A stretch of 64,000 nucleotides of DNA. Origin: Flaccisagitta enflata (lineage: Eukaryota; Chaetognatha; Sagittoidea; Aphragmophora). The notes under the pieces were generated by a model, which saw only the letters and a list, made by a program, of their open reading frames with translations, was not told the DNA's origin and did no database searches. Made by a program: the position numbers and the translations under genes. Below are positions 1 to 11,578 of this stretch, piece after piece. The stretch covers positions 74,462,001 through 74,526,000 of the forward strand of contig OZ231126.1 of the NCBI GenBank assembly GCA_965153355.1, written 5' to 3'. Position 1 is the stretch's first letter; each line of letters opens with the position of its first letter.

Positions 1-191
1 ACGAATGTATGACAACTGAAACAATCTTCCTCACTTTACTTGAACTTCCGTTTTCATCTGTCGGTCTCTCTATGTCTCTGTATCTGTCTCTTTGTCTCTG
101 TATCTATCTCTGTGTCTGTGTCTGCATCTGTTTCTGTCTTAGTTTAGGCGAGTGTCAAGAAACGGCCAGTGAGCAGGGGTCATTTTTTTAA

Positions 192-1079
192 TGATTCAAA
201 TTCAACAGAACCATACATCAGTGTATAGCTGATGAAGTAACATTCACAAATCCATAGAAGAGTTTTGTTAACTGAGGTCATTTTTCATCCAAATTAAGCC
301 TATTTAGACAGATTTTGTACACAAAACAATACAAAATTAAGCATATTGTGGCAGAAAAATCATTATGAGAAAATTTTTTACCTAAATTATGTTTAAATGC
401 AATAGTGTGAGGATGTTTCACGGGAAAAAATTGAAATTTCATGAATTGTCAAAAAATCTCTACAAGCACCTTTTTTGGTTGGTTTAGCAGCGCGGTAAAA
501 AATTTTTTTGCCAAGCTCTTCTTCATACTAGTAATGTAGATACTCGTCAACAACTTATATGCAAAATTTCAGCCAAATCGGCAAACTCATTTAAAAGTTA
601 TGCCACTTTTTCATTTTTTCATCTGGTAGGTTGGTTGGGCTGGTTGCGCTGGTTAGACTCATCTTCAGAATACTAAATTTTTTCTCCTAATCTCTCTTGG
701 TAAAGTCTGTTTTCCTTCAAAAGATCATGGGTATAGCTCAAAGGGTTCAAGAGATGTGGACATTTTTGTAAATGGGACAAATTGTATTTTTTTCCTTCAA
801 CGTCCGCAAAATTTTGACTTCCACAAAGATTTTATGTAAAATGTGTCATTTTCACACCATAGTGTCATATCTGAAGCGTTAGGTATGCGTTAGGAACAAA
901 TTTGGGGGTGTTCGCGAATTGATACGCTCCCAGAAAATTTTTATTTCTCTGCTTAGAATCAACCCAATAACATGAAAATGGAGGGGAATGTCCCTCAAGT
1001 AGTTGTCCATCGAATGGCAAAAGAAACAAGCCCAAGAGGGCAACAGTCGCGTGCGTCTGGAAATGACAGACAGAATGTT
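192..1079. other. No gene seen
   Basis: AT-rich, no splice-consistent coding frame. The words AAAATTTCAGCC and CAAAAGATCATGG recall the foldback elements, but I find no clear ends. Confidence 0.5.
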
Positions 1080-1315
1080 AAAAATGTCAGGAAATGTTAA
1101 AAAATGTTAAAAAATGTTAAAAAATGTTAGATAATGTTAAATGATGTTAAAAAATGTTAAAAAATGTTAAAAAATTTTTAAAAATGTTAAAAAATGTTAA
1201 AAAATGTAAAAAAGCCAAAAAAGTCAGAAAGTGTTAAAAAATGTTAAAGATTGTTAAAAATGCTAAAAAATGTGTAAAAATGTTAAAAAACGTCAAGAAA
1301 CGTTGAAAATTTAAA
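1080..1315. repeat. Tandem AAATGTTAAA repeat
   Basis: Loose 10-11-bp units of GTTAAAAAAT, followed by the partial family G end. Confidence 0.8.
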
Positions 1316-1317
1316 AA

Positions 1318-1412
1318 TGTGACGGACCGACGGACCGACCAATAGACGGACCGACCTACCGACCTACCGACCGACACGGCAAGGTGTAGAGTCGCGTGCA
1401 CTCGACTAAAAA
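1318..1412. mobile_element. Family G fragments elsewhere (partial copy at 1.3 kb)
   Basis: Only the (GGACCGACC)n tract and the GAGTCGCGTGCACTCGACTA end remain. Comparable partial or diverged copies are at 12641-12690, 13984-14108, 15640-15770, 17948-18182, 20354-20474, 24474-24612, 25918-26110, 40460-40560, 48322-48465, 51535-51770, 57315-57465, 60850-60915 and 63150-63280. Confidence 0.6.
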
Positions 1413-1882
1413 TGCTTAATGTACAAGAAGAAGGAGGTTAAAGAAAGTAAATATCATAATGTTCAGTTTTGAGAGAAAAAAAGCAAAAAAAATCGAGGGG
1501 GGGAAAATTTGATTTTTATACCATTTTTTGATAACTTATCATTTGAGTAATGAGTTGATATTTTTTGTGAATGCTGTGGGATTGATAACGGTCAATGAAA
1601 ATCATAATATCATATGATAAGACATTTTTTTATTTGTTTTGCTAGCTATTTTCTACTGGAGACAGAATTGAGACAATCTGAAGCTTGGGCTAACCTATAT
1701 GGGTAGAAAGTCGGGCCCTCCAGCTTGCTGCGGAACCGTGACATTTACCTTTACGTCTCTGTCACTCTCTCCAATCTGTGTTTGTCTTTCACTCTCTATT
1801 TTTGTCTCTCTTTGTCCGTCCCTCATTTCGTCTCTTCGGCTTTGTCCGTTTGTCAGTCCATTTCAGACAAAAACACACTTAA

Positions 1883-1884
<2 letters not shown>

Positions 1885-1913
<29 letters not shown>

Positions 1914-1930
1914 CACACACGCACACACAC

Positions 1931-2023
<93 letters not shown>

Positions 2024-2062
2024 CACACACACACATACACAGTTTACACACACGCGCGCGCG
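1885..2062. repeat. (CA)n microsatellite
   Basis: Almost pure (CA)n from 1885 to 2050 with a short GCGCGC end. It lies about 90 bp upstream of the dioxygenase exon at 2151. Long frames here are artefacts. Confidence 0.95.
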
Positions 2063-2150
2063 CACGCCCTCACCCTAACACGATTAACACACTGAAACTA
2101 CTAAGTTGTACGTATGAATATCATGAATGATAGATAGCATCTTTTTTCAG

Positions 2151-5100
2151 GCCTCAGCGGAATTTTTCTCTCTTTCAATGGAGGAGAAAGCCTCCGTCTC
2201 TCGAGAGGTAAGTCGCTTTTGGGGAAATTTTTTATCCCCCCTCCCCTTCGGCACCCCTAATAAGACCCCATAGCACCCCCACTGTACCTCCTTTCTGGTA
2301 TACATGCTCTAACAAGGCCCCAAATCAAGTCCGAATTTCCAGTCCCAGAGCCCAGTGCTCACCATCAGGCTGAGATTCACCGACCAAATCTAATGGCAAA
2401 ATGTGATGAATGAATGGATGAATGAATGGATGAATGAATGGATGAAAGAATGAATATCCACATTTATTGATGTATACTTATGGATGAACTTTGTAGATGA
2501 TTTCATACGAATCACAGATTGAATTCTATGAATGAAGGAATTTACTGACGAATTCATGAATGAATGTTTTCATGGATGCATGGATGAAATGATTCATGAT
2601 TCATGAGTAAATTCATTCACTAATTACTGATTAGATGAATAGATTCTTCATCGATTTCATTCTGCCTTTATCCATTCATATCTGTCAAGAAAAAAATCTA
2701 GATTCGTCGTTTCATTACCTCTTGATTAATTCATTTATTCACTCAATCCGTCATTCAATCATTCATTCATTTATTCATTCATTCATTCATTCGTTCATTC
2801 ATTCATTCATTCATTCATTCATTCATTCATTTATTCATTCATTCATTCATTCATTCATTCATTCATTCATTCATTTAGAAAGTGTCACGTCACGGATACG
2901 TTGCATGCGAAATGGAAGGAGTCAATCCTGACCGCAAAGAAAAAGATTTTAAGGAATGCTTCGATATCACTAATCAAGGTGGTAAAGTTTGCTTTTGTTG
3001 TTTTTGTTTTTGTTTTTGTTATTTCAAACCATCCTTCATTCATTTATTCATTCATTTATTCATTCATTCATTCATTCATTCATTCATTCATTCATTCATT
3101 CATTCATTCATTCATTCATTCATTCATTCATTCATTCATTCATGCATTCATTATCTCTTGTATTCATTTTTATATTCTTCTTCTCCCTTCAGGCTCAAAC
3201 TTCCCGTCGACGCCGTCTTCCTTCGAGCCTGCCATGTCGGAATTGATCGTCGACTGCCACCGTCTCAGCTTCCTCCTCCTCCGCCTCCTCGGAATCGGCC
3301 TCAAACTCAAAAACGAAGAATTTTTCGTGAAAAACCACGACTTGGACTCAAAACTAAACACGAGCATGATGAGAACGCTATTCTACCCCAAAATCTCTAA
3401 AGAAGTCCTCAAAAATGGTAAGTAGAAATGAAAGAATAAATGGATGAATGGATGAATGGATGAATGGGTGAATGGGTGAATGAATGAATGACTTACTGAA
3501 TGAATGAATGAATGACTGAATGAAGGAATGAATTGTTTAAACAATTATCAAAAGAAAGAATAAATGGATTGAAATAGCAAAAGTCGCAAAAGCGTCAGAT
3601 TGTCAGCGGTACACTTTTTTTTTTTTATAAGCACGCTCCTTTTTTGGCTGAGGCTGAGCGTGCTTAGCAAAATCTCATTTTCGAGGCTGAAGTGTGCTTA
3701 AATGCGTGCTTATCATTCATCAGTAAGTAATTATCCTATTAAGTATAGAAAACAGTAATGCATAGAGTTTTGTATAGTATAGAATAAAGTCAAGTATAGA
3801 ATACAGTGTAATGAATGTATTTTATATAAGAAAATATACAGTATCTTTCATTGACGTTGTGCTACTTTCATATAAACCATGGGATGAGATTAAAATCATG
3901 GTTGGATTTAAATTTCTTTAGATTTTTGGTGTTATTTATTATCATGCCATATTTTTCTTTTGAAGTGGCCCTTGTTACAGCAATAGATTCATATTAACAA
4001 TAGTATCTAAGCAATAATATACTTAAATGTTATCAGAAATTCAATTATTTCTATCAGTATAAAAATCCTGAATATACTGACAGACTGATATTATAGATGA
4101 TTTCAAATTCTATCAATATTTCCATTGGTTTTTGTGAAATTCCAACCAAAAATATACAGAAATTAGCATGTTTTTTGAAAATTACCAAGAATTTTTTTCG
4201 AATTGAAAATCTCAGCCTGGAGCGTGCTTAACAATGTGCTTAAATTTTCCCAATATCTGAGGCTGGGCGTGCTTATAAACGAGGTGCTTATAAAAAAAAA
4301 TAAGTGTATCCGTTGCCCCTAAGTTAGTGTATGTTGGATATGGAAGTGAGAGGGGCAGCTGCCAAGAAGGAGCCGACAAGCTATGCTGGGCAAGGATTTG
4401 AGCATCGAGGCTAGGATATAAGCTTCGAGGCTTGCATTTGAGCTATGAGGCTGGGATTTGAGCCACATGGCTGGTATTGGAGTCTTCAGACTTGGATTGG
4501 AGCCTCTTAGCTGGGGTTGGAGACTTGAGGGTGGGGTCGCAGCCTCAAGGCTGGAATGGGAGCGTGGAGGTTGGGATTGGAGCCTCAATGCTGGGATTCC
4601 AGCCTCCAAGTAGAGGGGGAACCATCAAAGCCTCAGGGAAGCCTGAGGGAAAAGTTTTCATTCCACAATGCCCACCGATAGCTCTAATTGTGGAGGGGAC
4701 CTTACTTTAACACTTTCCAACCATAAACCGACCAAAAATTCACTGTACATATCGACACCTGCTGCATATTTATATGTAGCAAGCAATGCAGCATTTCAGG
4801 CGAAAATTCCTATTTTTTAGAGCGATATTCTGGGTTAAAAGAATTCTTCTGCGATAAAAACGTTTCTAAACATGTAGCAATTAGGGTATTTTGACAGAGT
4901 GAGCATCCAGCTACAACGCCAGCATTCTAGAGTGCCCGGATTATGAAAAGTTGCTGCAAGTTGCTTCAAAGAACGTCATTTTTGCAGTAAAATTTGCAAA
5001 ATCCACTGCAATTTTCCAAAAAAAGGAAGAATTGATGTATTTAAAACTGGGATTCTGACAGCTGTAATAAATATCTGGTTAATCATAAAATGAAAATCTA

Positions 5101-7405
5101 GGATAATGAATCTGCAGCAACTTGCCGCAGTAGTTATATGAGTAATATTACCCATAATTGTTATGAAACTTCGATTTTTGCAGCAACTTTTAACAAGCGA
5201 CAGGTAGATCATGCATGGAATATTCTATCGGAGATTTTATAGTGATTTGGAGTGTATATAAAATCATTCATGTGAGCTTGATAATTGTTGCTGCAACTTG
5301 CTGCAAATGAATATTACTTAGACTAAAAGGCGCTACACGCTACCTAGTGTTTGCTACATGCTACAATAACCATATGGATTTTGACTTACCAGTTTCAAAG
5401 TATATCATCAGAACAGAAGCAGAGTAATTGTCGTTTGTTCTCTCCTTATTTGGTACTTTGGAAAAAACAAATTTGTTGTTCATCATACTCTTTCTAGTCT
5501 ACACTACTGTGCTAGTTTTAAAGAAACGAGAAGCATACTTACGGACCCAAATTATATTGAGTGAGTCTGAAATGAAGAAAAAATTGCAAAGTAAAGTTGA
5601 GAATTAGAATTGTATGATATAATTGAATCGAATAAAATTGCAGGAATAAGTAAATGCTGAATCTGTGCTAAGAAGCACTGGTGTAAACACTACCAGGAAC
5701 TAATCCAAAGCTTCAAGTGCACTTTCAAAATCCGTCATTTCAACACAATTGCGAAAAGTGATTTTGTCAAGGTAGATAATCAGATCATCACAGTATGATT
5801 TTGAATCGAGCTTTCTGTAATTCTTTAAGAGATGGAAAATATCAGAATTTTTTTGGAAAACTAATGCACGAGTCTCTTGCATATCGAACCTCAAGATACA
5901 ATCTATCCACTTTTTTTTTCTTCGGGTAAATCTGACGCAGCAATTGTAATTGATCAATCCGACACTCCTCTCAGCATCGAGGTTATTTATGTAGTTAGGG
6001 GTAGCCTAAATTTAATATAATGTTAATTGTTATTTCCAGTTGGGAATCCCTTTACAAGCTGTTTATTATGCAATATAGAACAAGAAATAAGAGCCTTGAT
6101 CAATTGTTGTACAAACTAGACCAATTTGTTCAAAAGATAACTGTATAGAACTTTTCGCTCACCAAACTGTCTTCCTTTCTGAAGTGAAAAACAGAAGCTG
6201 CGATTCTCTTTGTATTTATACTTAACACCCCCATAAAGATGGGATGAGGAGAGTAAGTTTGCGTGGGAGAAAATCTTAGACCAAGGTAGTTTCAGGCAGC
6301 ATTTGGTCTCGGCTTCAATATTTATTGGAAACAAGCTGCAACTAAAATTTCAAACACGGTTGTAGTTGGGTCAAAGTTGTAGGTAGTTTTTGACCAATAT
6401 ATGGCATGATCACGCGTTATTTTCTCGATTTTTTTTTCACCATGTGCTCACCTAGCTTGCATGCTACAAGTGTTGATATGTATTTCAACATATATTTACA
6501 AAAACATGCAAAAAAAAATGATGTGGATGATGTTTAGCTGATGTTTCACGTTGAAAAACGCGGTAATTTAACTACAAAATTGATAAGACTTGGGTGAGCT
6601 CAGGGTTGCTTACTAATTTATGGGCGCCGAGTTGAGTTTCTGCTCGTCCATCGTTGAGAGAGAAAGTGACGTAAACTGACTGTCGCCGAATCCAAACACT
6701 TCGCCTTTTTGTCTTTTCCAACCTTCGGCCAGTTTCTTCAAGACTGACGTGACGATCTTTGAAGCCTGCATAAAAAAAAAAAAAAAAAAAAATATATATT
6801 TTTTTTCATTTTTTAGTTGCGGACACGCAACTCTATAAGAGGCTTTATCTGTCCGTCCATCCGTCGGTCTGATGGTCCGTCAGCACGAGTCAAAAGCGGG
6901 AAAACGCGCATATCCGCCCCTGCCCACCCATCCGCAACTTGCATTGGCCGTGTATCCAGCCTTGTTATTTTCGTTCTTTCACTCTTCCTTTCTTTCGTTC
7001 TCCCATTCTTCCTTCCTTTCATTCTTCTTTTTTTTTCGTTCTTCCATTCTTCCTTTCTGTCTTCCTTTTCTTTCATTATTCCAGTCTTCCATTCTTCCTT
7101 CGTTTCTTTCATTCTTCCTGTCTTTCATTCTTCCTTCCTTTCTTTCATTCTTCCTGTCTTTCATTCTTTCTTTCTTTCATTCTTTCTTTCTTTCATTCTT
7201 CCTTTCACACACACACATACACACACACACACAAGCATGCTTACACACACACATGCTTACATACACAAGCATGCACATACACAGAGGCACACATGTGCAG
7301 TTGAGCACACACATTTACACACCACACACACAAATCCTAAAAACTAATACGCCTATTTTGCTGTTTGTCGATCTTCCTGTCTATCAGTATGTCTATCATT
7401 CTTTT

Positions 7406-7456
<51 letters not shown>

Positions 7457-10400
7457 TCTCCGATTTACCTGATCTTTGACGCCAGTATGTCTTTGGATAA
7501 ACCGTACAACGGACCCAATGATCCATGAGATTGAACGCAATCTTTGATGCAGCCTCTTCTTTGGTGATGGTCGGTTTTTCGGGTCTTGCAAGAAGTACAT
7601 CATTGCCTAAACACGAGTAAAAATTGAAAAAAACAATAACATAGAGGGAATGTACAGACGAAAGTGAAATACAAGAAGTTAACCCCCCAAAAACTGTAGC
7701 AACCCCCCCTACAGCTTCAACTACTGAATGAAAAAAGATATATAAGATAGAAAATAGCAGCTTATATGAATACAATAAGCCTCATCAGAGCGATTTTAGA
7801 ATTTCATCCCTGTTATGAAGATATTGCTAAAAAACTGGTGAAAAATTGCATATTTAATAAAATTCAAAAAATGCTTTTTTTAGTTAGTTTTTAAGCCGTA
7901 ACTCTAGACTGGGAATGAAATTCCAAAATCGCTCTGATGAGGCTAATTGTATCGATATAAGTTACCATTCCCTAATTTATATGCCTTTCTTTAATCAGCG
8001 GTTGAGGCTGTAGGGGGGGGGGTGCTACAGGTTTTGGGGGGTTAACTTCTTGTATTTCACTTTTGTCTGTACACGTAGCTATAAGAATACTTTGGCACTA
8101 TTCTTTAAAAGAAAGTTCCATCTACTAACATATAAACGTTTAGAAAATCTTGATGCCGAAAATAACAATTTATCAACATTTACACTTTTCTTACCTGCAA
8201 CACGTGAATTTGAAGAGGCAGCATTCCCGGCGGAAATTCGAGATTGGCGATGAATTCAACGTCGCCAAGCTAAATGGCACACGCTGACCGCAACTTAGGC
8301 ATGATGACGACCTTGTGAGAATGTGCAGAGCTACATACTAAAGTAGGCGTGGATACTATGTGGATGTAGTGGATACTTCTAAAACATAGGATATAGACAT
8401 GCATTTTTTTGCGCACAAAAGCACTTCTACCAGTGATTATATATGAACATGCATCCATTCATGCATTGGTCAGTAAGTCTGCCTGTCAGTCTGTCTGTCA
8501 GTCATGAGTTCTCAATTATCCCCAGGGTCGGGCTTTGGACAGTAAGACCTAATTTTTTCGTTCGGATGGTACATAAATATGCAGAGCAAACATCACACTG
8601 AAACGATGATTATAGCCATATTAGCAGGAAACTAAGAGAGAGTACAGGTCGGAACACACATTAGTTAGATACAATGGTGATTTTACTGGGTATTGGTGTC
8701 ATTAGTGTTAGTAAACATTACCTAAGAGGCCAAAACATAAACAGCGTAGCAGCGTCGGCCGATCGAGCTGTGACAAATGCAAGGCGATTGTTCATTTGTT
8801 TTGGCTATTCTGAAAGATTGCTACAGAGGGTGCCACGCTAGAGAGACCAAAAATGTAGACAAATGAACAAGATCGGGAAGACGTAGCCTGGGATGGTATA
8901 CTACATAAATAATCGTCAGGTGTCGATATGTACGCATGAAATATTTGAGTTTTCTTTGTTCTCCCCCCTTCATAACTTAACTCTCCGTGAGAAAATGTAT
9001 CGGTGGGGCATTGATCGTGTGGTTCCCCCTCTACTCCAAGCTGGGATTTCAGCCTCAAAGCTGGGATTCAAGCCTCAAGGCTTGGATTGGGGCCTTGAGG
9101 CTAGGATTGGGGCCTCGAGGCTGGGATTGGAGCCGTAGGGGGGGACGGAGAAGAAAGAGAGGAAGAAGGAAGAGAAATCTTGCATATCTGTGAAGGTCAG
9201 CGGCCCATTGGGAACCGCTGCCCAAAAAGGATCAAATTCTATTGAGGCTTGCAAACGGACTGATTTACTCGATAATTATGTGGTATCATGTTTGTTAAAA
9301 CGATCCAGACCAAGTTCAGTTGGGCGAACATACAGACTACGGAACATTGACTTTGCTTTTTCAACGAAATGTTGGTGGACTCGAAGTTCAAACAAGACGC
9401 GGAGGTGACTACGTTCCAGCACCGCCCATTCATGGAACTATCCTTGTCAACATAGGTGACATTAAGGGGTTGTTGTTGTTTTTGTTTTTGTTTTTGTTTT
9501 TGTTTTTGTTTTTGTTTTTGTTTTTGTTTTTGTTGTCGTTGTCGTTGTTTACGTTGTTGTCGTTGTTGTTGTTGTTGGTGGTGGTGGTGGTGGTGGTGGT
9601 GGTGGTGGTGGTGGGTGGTGGTGGTGGTGGTGGTGGTGGTGGTGGTGGTGGTGGTGGTGGTGGTGGTGGTGTTGTGCTTGTGCTTGTGCTTGTGCTTGCG
9701 CTTGCGCTTGCGCTTGCGCATTTCATTCTTCTCAATTTGTCCCTTCCCCTCTCATTTTACCACCAACCACAGCCACCACGAGATCGAAATTGTCGGCTTT
9801 AAAGAAAGATGGATCATTTGTTTGCGGATGTGTCGATTTTTGTCGTTTTTGTTGTTCATTTGTTTGCTCATGTTTTTGCAGGAGATTTGATGGAACGATG
9901 GACAGAGGGCGCTTTGAGAGCCACTTTACATCGCGTAATCACGCCGTTACAAGAGCAAAGACAATCTATCGCTTTCTTCCTCCATCCTAGGTAAAAACAA
10001 GGCCGGATACACGGCTATCCAGTCGCGGACGGTTGGGCAGGAGCCGTTTTGCAAAAACCGCTTGCAATTCAAAAATGTTACGGAAGGACGGACGGACGGA
10101 CGGACCAACACGGCAAGGTGTAGAGTTGCGTGTCCGCGACTAAAAATAAAAACAAAAGAAAGGTAAACAAAAAACAAAAGAAAGGCAAACAAAAACAAAA
10201 GGGCAAACGATCGTAAATTCGGACCCCCGATGTTTGTGTTAGTGTTTTTAGGTAGACGTGCGCGAGTGAAGAGATTGACAACTGACGCGCACGTTTTAAT
10301 CACTAGACATGCGTATGCGCGCGCAACTGGACTTATGCAAATTGGCAATTTGTATGACCATGACTGACCATTTATTTAGGTCGTCTTATTTTTGTAGGTT

Positions 10401-11475
10401 TGTCCATCCGCTTAAATCAAATGATAACAAAAAACATAAGAAATTAAAACAGGTACTCAAACAAAATATAAACATTTTTTTAAAAATATCATCCATGTAC
10501 AGACGCAAAAGCAGTTATGCCCAATTACATTTGTCCCATGTTTTATGATATCTTCAACGTCAAATTTCAAATATCCCTTGTCAAATGACAAAATTCAGTT
10601 GTCTATTTAATCACTTTTCAAATGACACATGCTAACAATCACCGGTAACCATGGGCAAAAAAAAATCGTACATTGCTTGTTTCTACTTTAACTTGGTGCT
10701 GCTTTGGAGAAAGTACATAAAATCTATGACCATTCTAAAGAGCTTTAAAAAATCTTTGATTTGAGTCGTTGTACAAAATCTAACTTGAAAACTTTAGAAG
10801 TTATATTAATTTGAAAAAGAAGTATCAAATATAAATCTGCCAGGTATGACATTTTTTACTAACTTGCATTCATGGACTAAATGATTTTGTTAGATTACCA
10901 TTTCTAAACGGATTGACTTGAAAAGGTCTGCTTGGCGTCATTTTGAAGATGATAAGTTATATTTTCTTTTTCCCTTAAAATTTTCTTAGTTTCCTTTTGT
11001 CAGATATGATTTTCATGCTTTTAAAAACAGAACTATAAGTACAGAATCCCCTCAATTGACAGATTATGGTGATGCTTACTTCAAACTGTTGCTATTTCTT
11101 AGCGATTTGAGCTACAACTTTCTGCTTGGTCTAGATTTGTAGAATTTTTGAATATCTTTCAAACTGTCACCGATTTTGTGTATTTTCATTGAAAGCAAGC
11201 GTGTCAAATGCATCAAAAACCGCCATGTACGTTTTTTTTTTGCCCATGGTTATCACAGGGACGATCTTTTGATTCAACCGCTCGAACGGAATGCAACAAC
11301 AGTGGCGGACGTTGGAACAGATATCACAACAGATGTCATCACAGATATGATGACAGATGTCAAAACAGACCTAACGGCAAACTGTCCAACCAAGTCGACA
11401 CGACTATCCCCGATCACTGCGAAGAATTATTTCGACCAGCGATTCTATGTCACTTTTCGTGAAGACGCAGATTGA
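2151..11475 (+). CDS. Isopenicillin N synthase-like 2-oxoglutarate/Fe(II) oxygenase, 5' partial
   Basis: Six exons join with consistent phases: 2151-2207, 2879-2978, 3193-3417, 9309-9455, 9882-9990 and 11259-11475 (TGA). They give 284 residues. The first exon holds the FFSLSMEEK segment typical of the N-terminal DIOX_N region; the second reads [14 protein letters not shown] and DFKECFDI. The fourth exon has [12 protein letters not shown] with the iron ligands His (9329-9331) and Asp (9335-9337). The fifth has the third ligand, His of TLHRV (9929-9931), and the 2-oxoglutarate-binding Arg of RQS (9959-9967). The last has [13 protein letters not shown], the usual C-terminal motif. All catalytic residues are present, so the enzyme looks active; the substrate cannot be inferred. 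About 50-60 residues of N-terminus (the region with the NHG motif) are missing and probably lie left of the window. Oddities are a threonine/aspartate repeat in the last exon and a 5.9-kb third intron containing antisense exons. Confidence 0.9.
2740..2876. repeat. (CATT)n microsatellite running into a splice acceptor
   Basis: The tract ends TCATTTAG and the AG at 2877-2878 is the acceptor of the dioxygenase exon at 2879. Another (CATT)n tract, 3026-3155, follows that same exon. Confidence 0.9.
3026..3155. repeat. (CATT)n microsatellite
   Basis: Pure tetranucleotide tract in the 214-bp intron between the dioxygenase exons at 2879-2978 and 3193-3417. A complementary (AATG)n tract lies at 3440-3530. 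Confidence 0.95.
3540..6600. other. Intronic sequence, no coding seen apart from repeats
   Basis: Intron of the dioxygenase gene. It holds a GAGCGTGCTTA-bearing inverted repeat (3630-3700 against 4215-4300), the reverse 20-bp array (4370-4620) and AT-rich DNA with scattered TTGCTGCAA words (4940-5310). An 85-codon minus frame at 5957-5700 is not low complexity, but I cannot place it in a family. Confidence 0.5.
4370..4620. repeat. Reverse-orientation array of the 20-bp AGCCTCAAGGCT unit
   Basis: Repeats of GGATTTGAGC(C/T)(T)CGAGGCT, the complement of the 15.9-kb array unit, about 11 diverged copies. The open frames here are artefacts. Confidence 0.7.
6613..8269 (-). CDS. Three 3'-terminal exons of an unrecognised minus-strand gene
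   Basis: Minus-strand exons 8269-8195, 7606-7469 and 6765-6613 are each bounded by AG and GT and are exact multiples of three (25, 46 and 51 codons). In phase 0 they join without a stop until TAG at 6615-6613. The product segment begins [18 protein letters not shown], continues with a basic stretch ([12 protein letters not shown]) and ends with [19 protein letters not shown] and a short polar tail. I do not recognise the family. The exons lie inside intron 3 of the dioxygenase gene on the opposite strand. The middle exon also has an open alternative frame ([19 protein letters not shown]), so the phase choice is not certain. A possible upstream exon is 8795-8722, starting ATG and reading [18 protein letters not shown], but its phase does not fit directly. 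Confidence 0.45.
6812..6968. mobile_element. (GGAC)-bearing dispersed element, family G, copy at 6.8 kb
   Basis: Begins TTTTTAGTTGCGGACACGCA, continues ACTCTATAAGAGGCTTTATC and a (GTCC)n tract, then GCCCCTGCCCACCCATCCGC and ends CGTGTATCCAGCCTTGTT. The same order recurs at more than 15 places. No coding capacity. Confidence 0.75.
6968..7205. repeat. Pyrimidine-rich (TTCTTTCATTCTTCC)n tract, then (CA)n
   Basis: Imperfect units fill 6968-7205 and are followed by (CA)-rich DNA to 7330 and (CT)n at 7410-7454. No coding content. Confidence 0.9.
7651..8073. mobile_element. Foldback element with about 165-bp arms
   Basis: The left arm (7651-7813, starting TGTACAGACGAAAGTGAAAT) and the right arm (7910-8073, ending ATTTCACTTTTGTCTGTACA) are inverted copies. 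They include AAGAAGTTAACCCCCCAAAA and the AGCGATTTTAGAATTTCAT segment. The element lies in the intron between the two upstream minus-strand exons. Confidence 0.8.
9470..9725. repeat. (GTTTTT)n, (GGT)n and (GCTTGT)n tracts
   Basis: Three adjoining simple repeats, starting 15 bases after the splice donor of the dioxygenase exon ending at 9455. All frames here are artefacts. Confidence 0.95.
9992..10148. mobile_element. Family G copy inserted at a dioxygenase splice donor
   Basis: Reverse orientation: AACAAGGCCGGATACACGGC ... (GGAC)n ... GTGTCCGCGACTAAAAA. It starts within a few bases of the donor GTAAAA that follows the exon ending at 9990. Confidence 0.75.
10646..11252. mobile_element. TA-flanked inverted-repeat element in the last dioxygenase intron
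   Basis: The left arm starts TAACCATGGGCAAAAAAAAA and the right arm ends TTTTGCCCATGGTTA; longer arms are alignable but diverged. Flanking TA suggests a mariner-like target. The right end is only 6 bases from the acceptor AG of the final exon (11257-11258). Confidence 0.7.
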
Positions 11476-11578
11476 TATGAGCCATATTTACGCCACATAT
11501 GTGCCACTTTAGCGCCACACTTGTACAACATTAGCGCCATATTTATGCCACATTTGCGCTGTATTTGCGCAACATTTG

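Noticed and set aside
1699-2130. Open frames of His/Thr or Val/Cys repeats over the (CA)n tract
   Set aside because: They are translations of a dinucleotide repeat and have no conserved content.
9239-9890. Long Val/Gly, Cys/Phe and His/Asn repeat frames on both strands
   Set aside because: They come from (GTTTTT)n and (GGT)n tracts. Only the HTDYG part of one of them belongs to a real exon.
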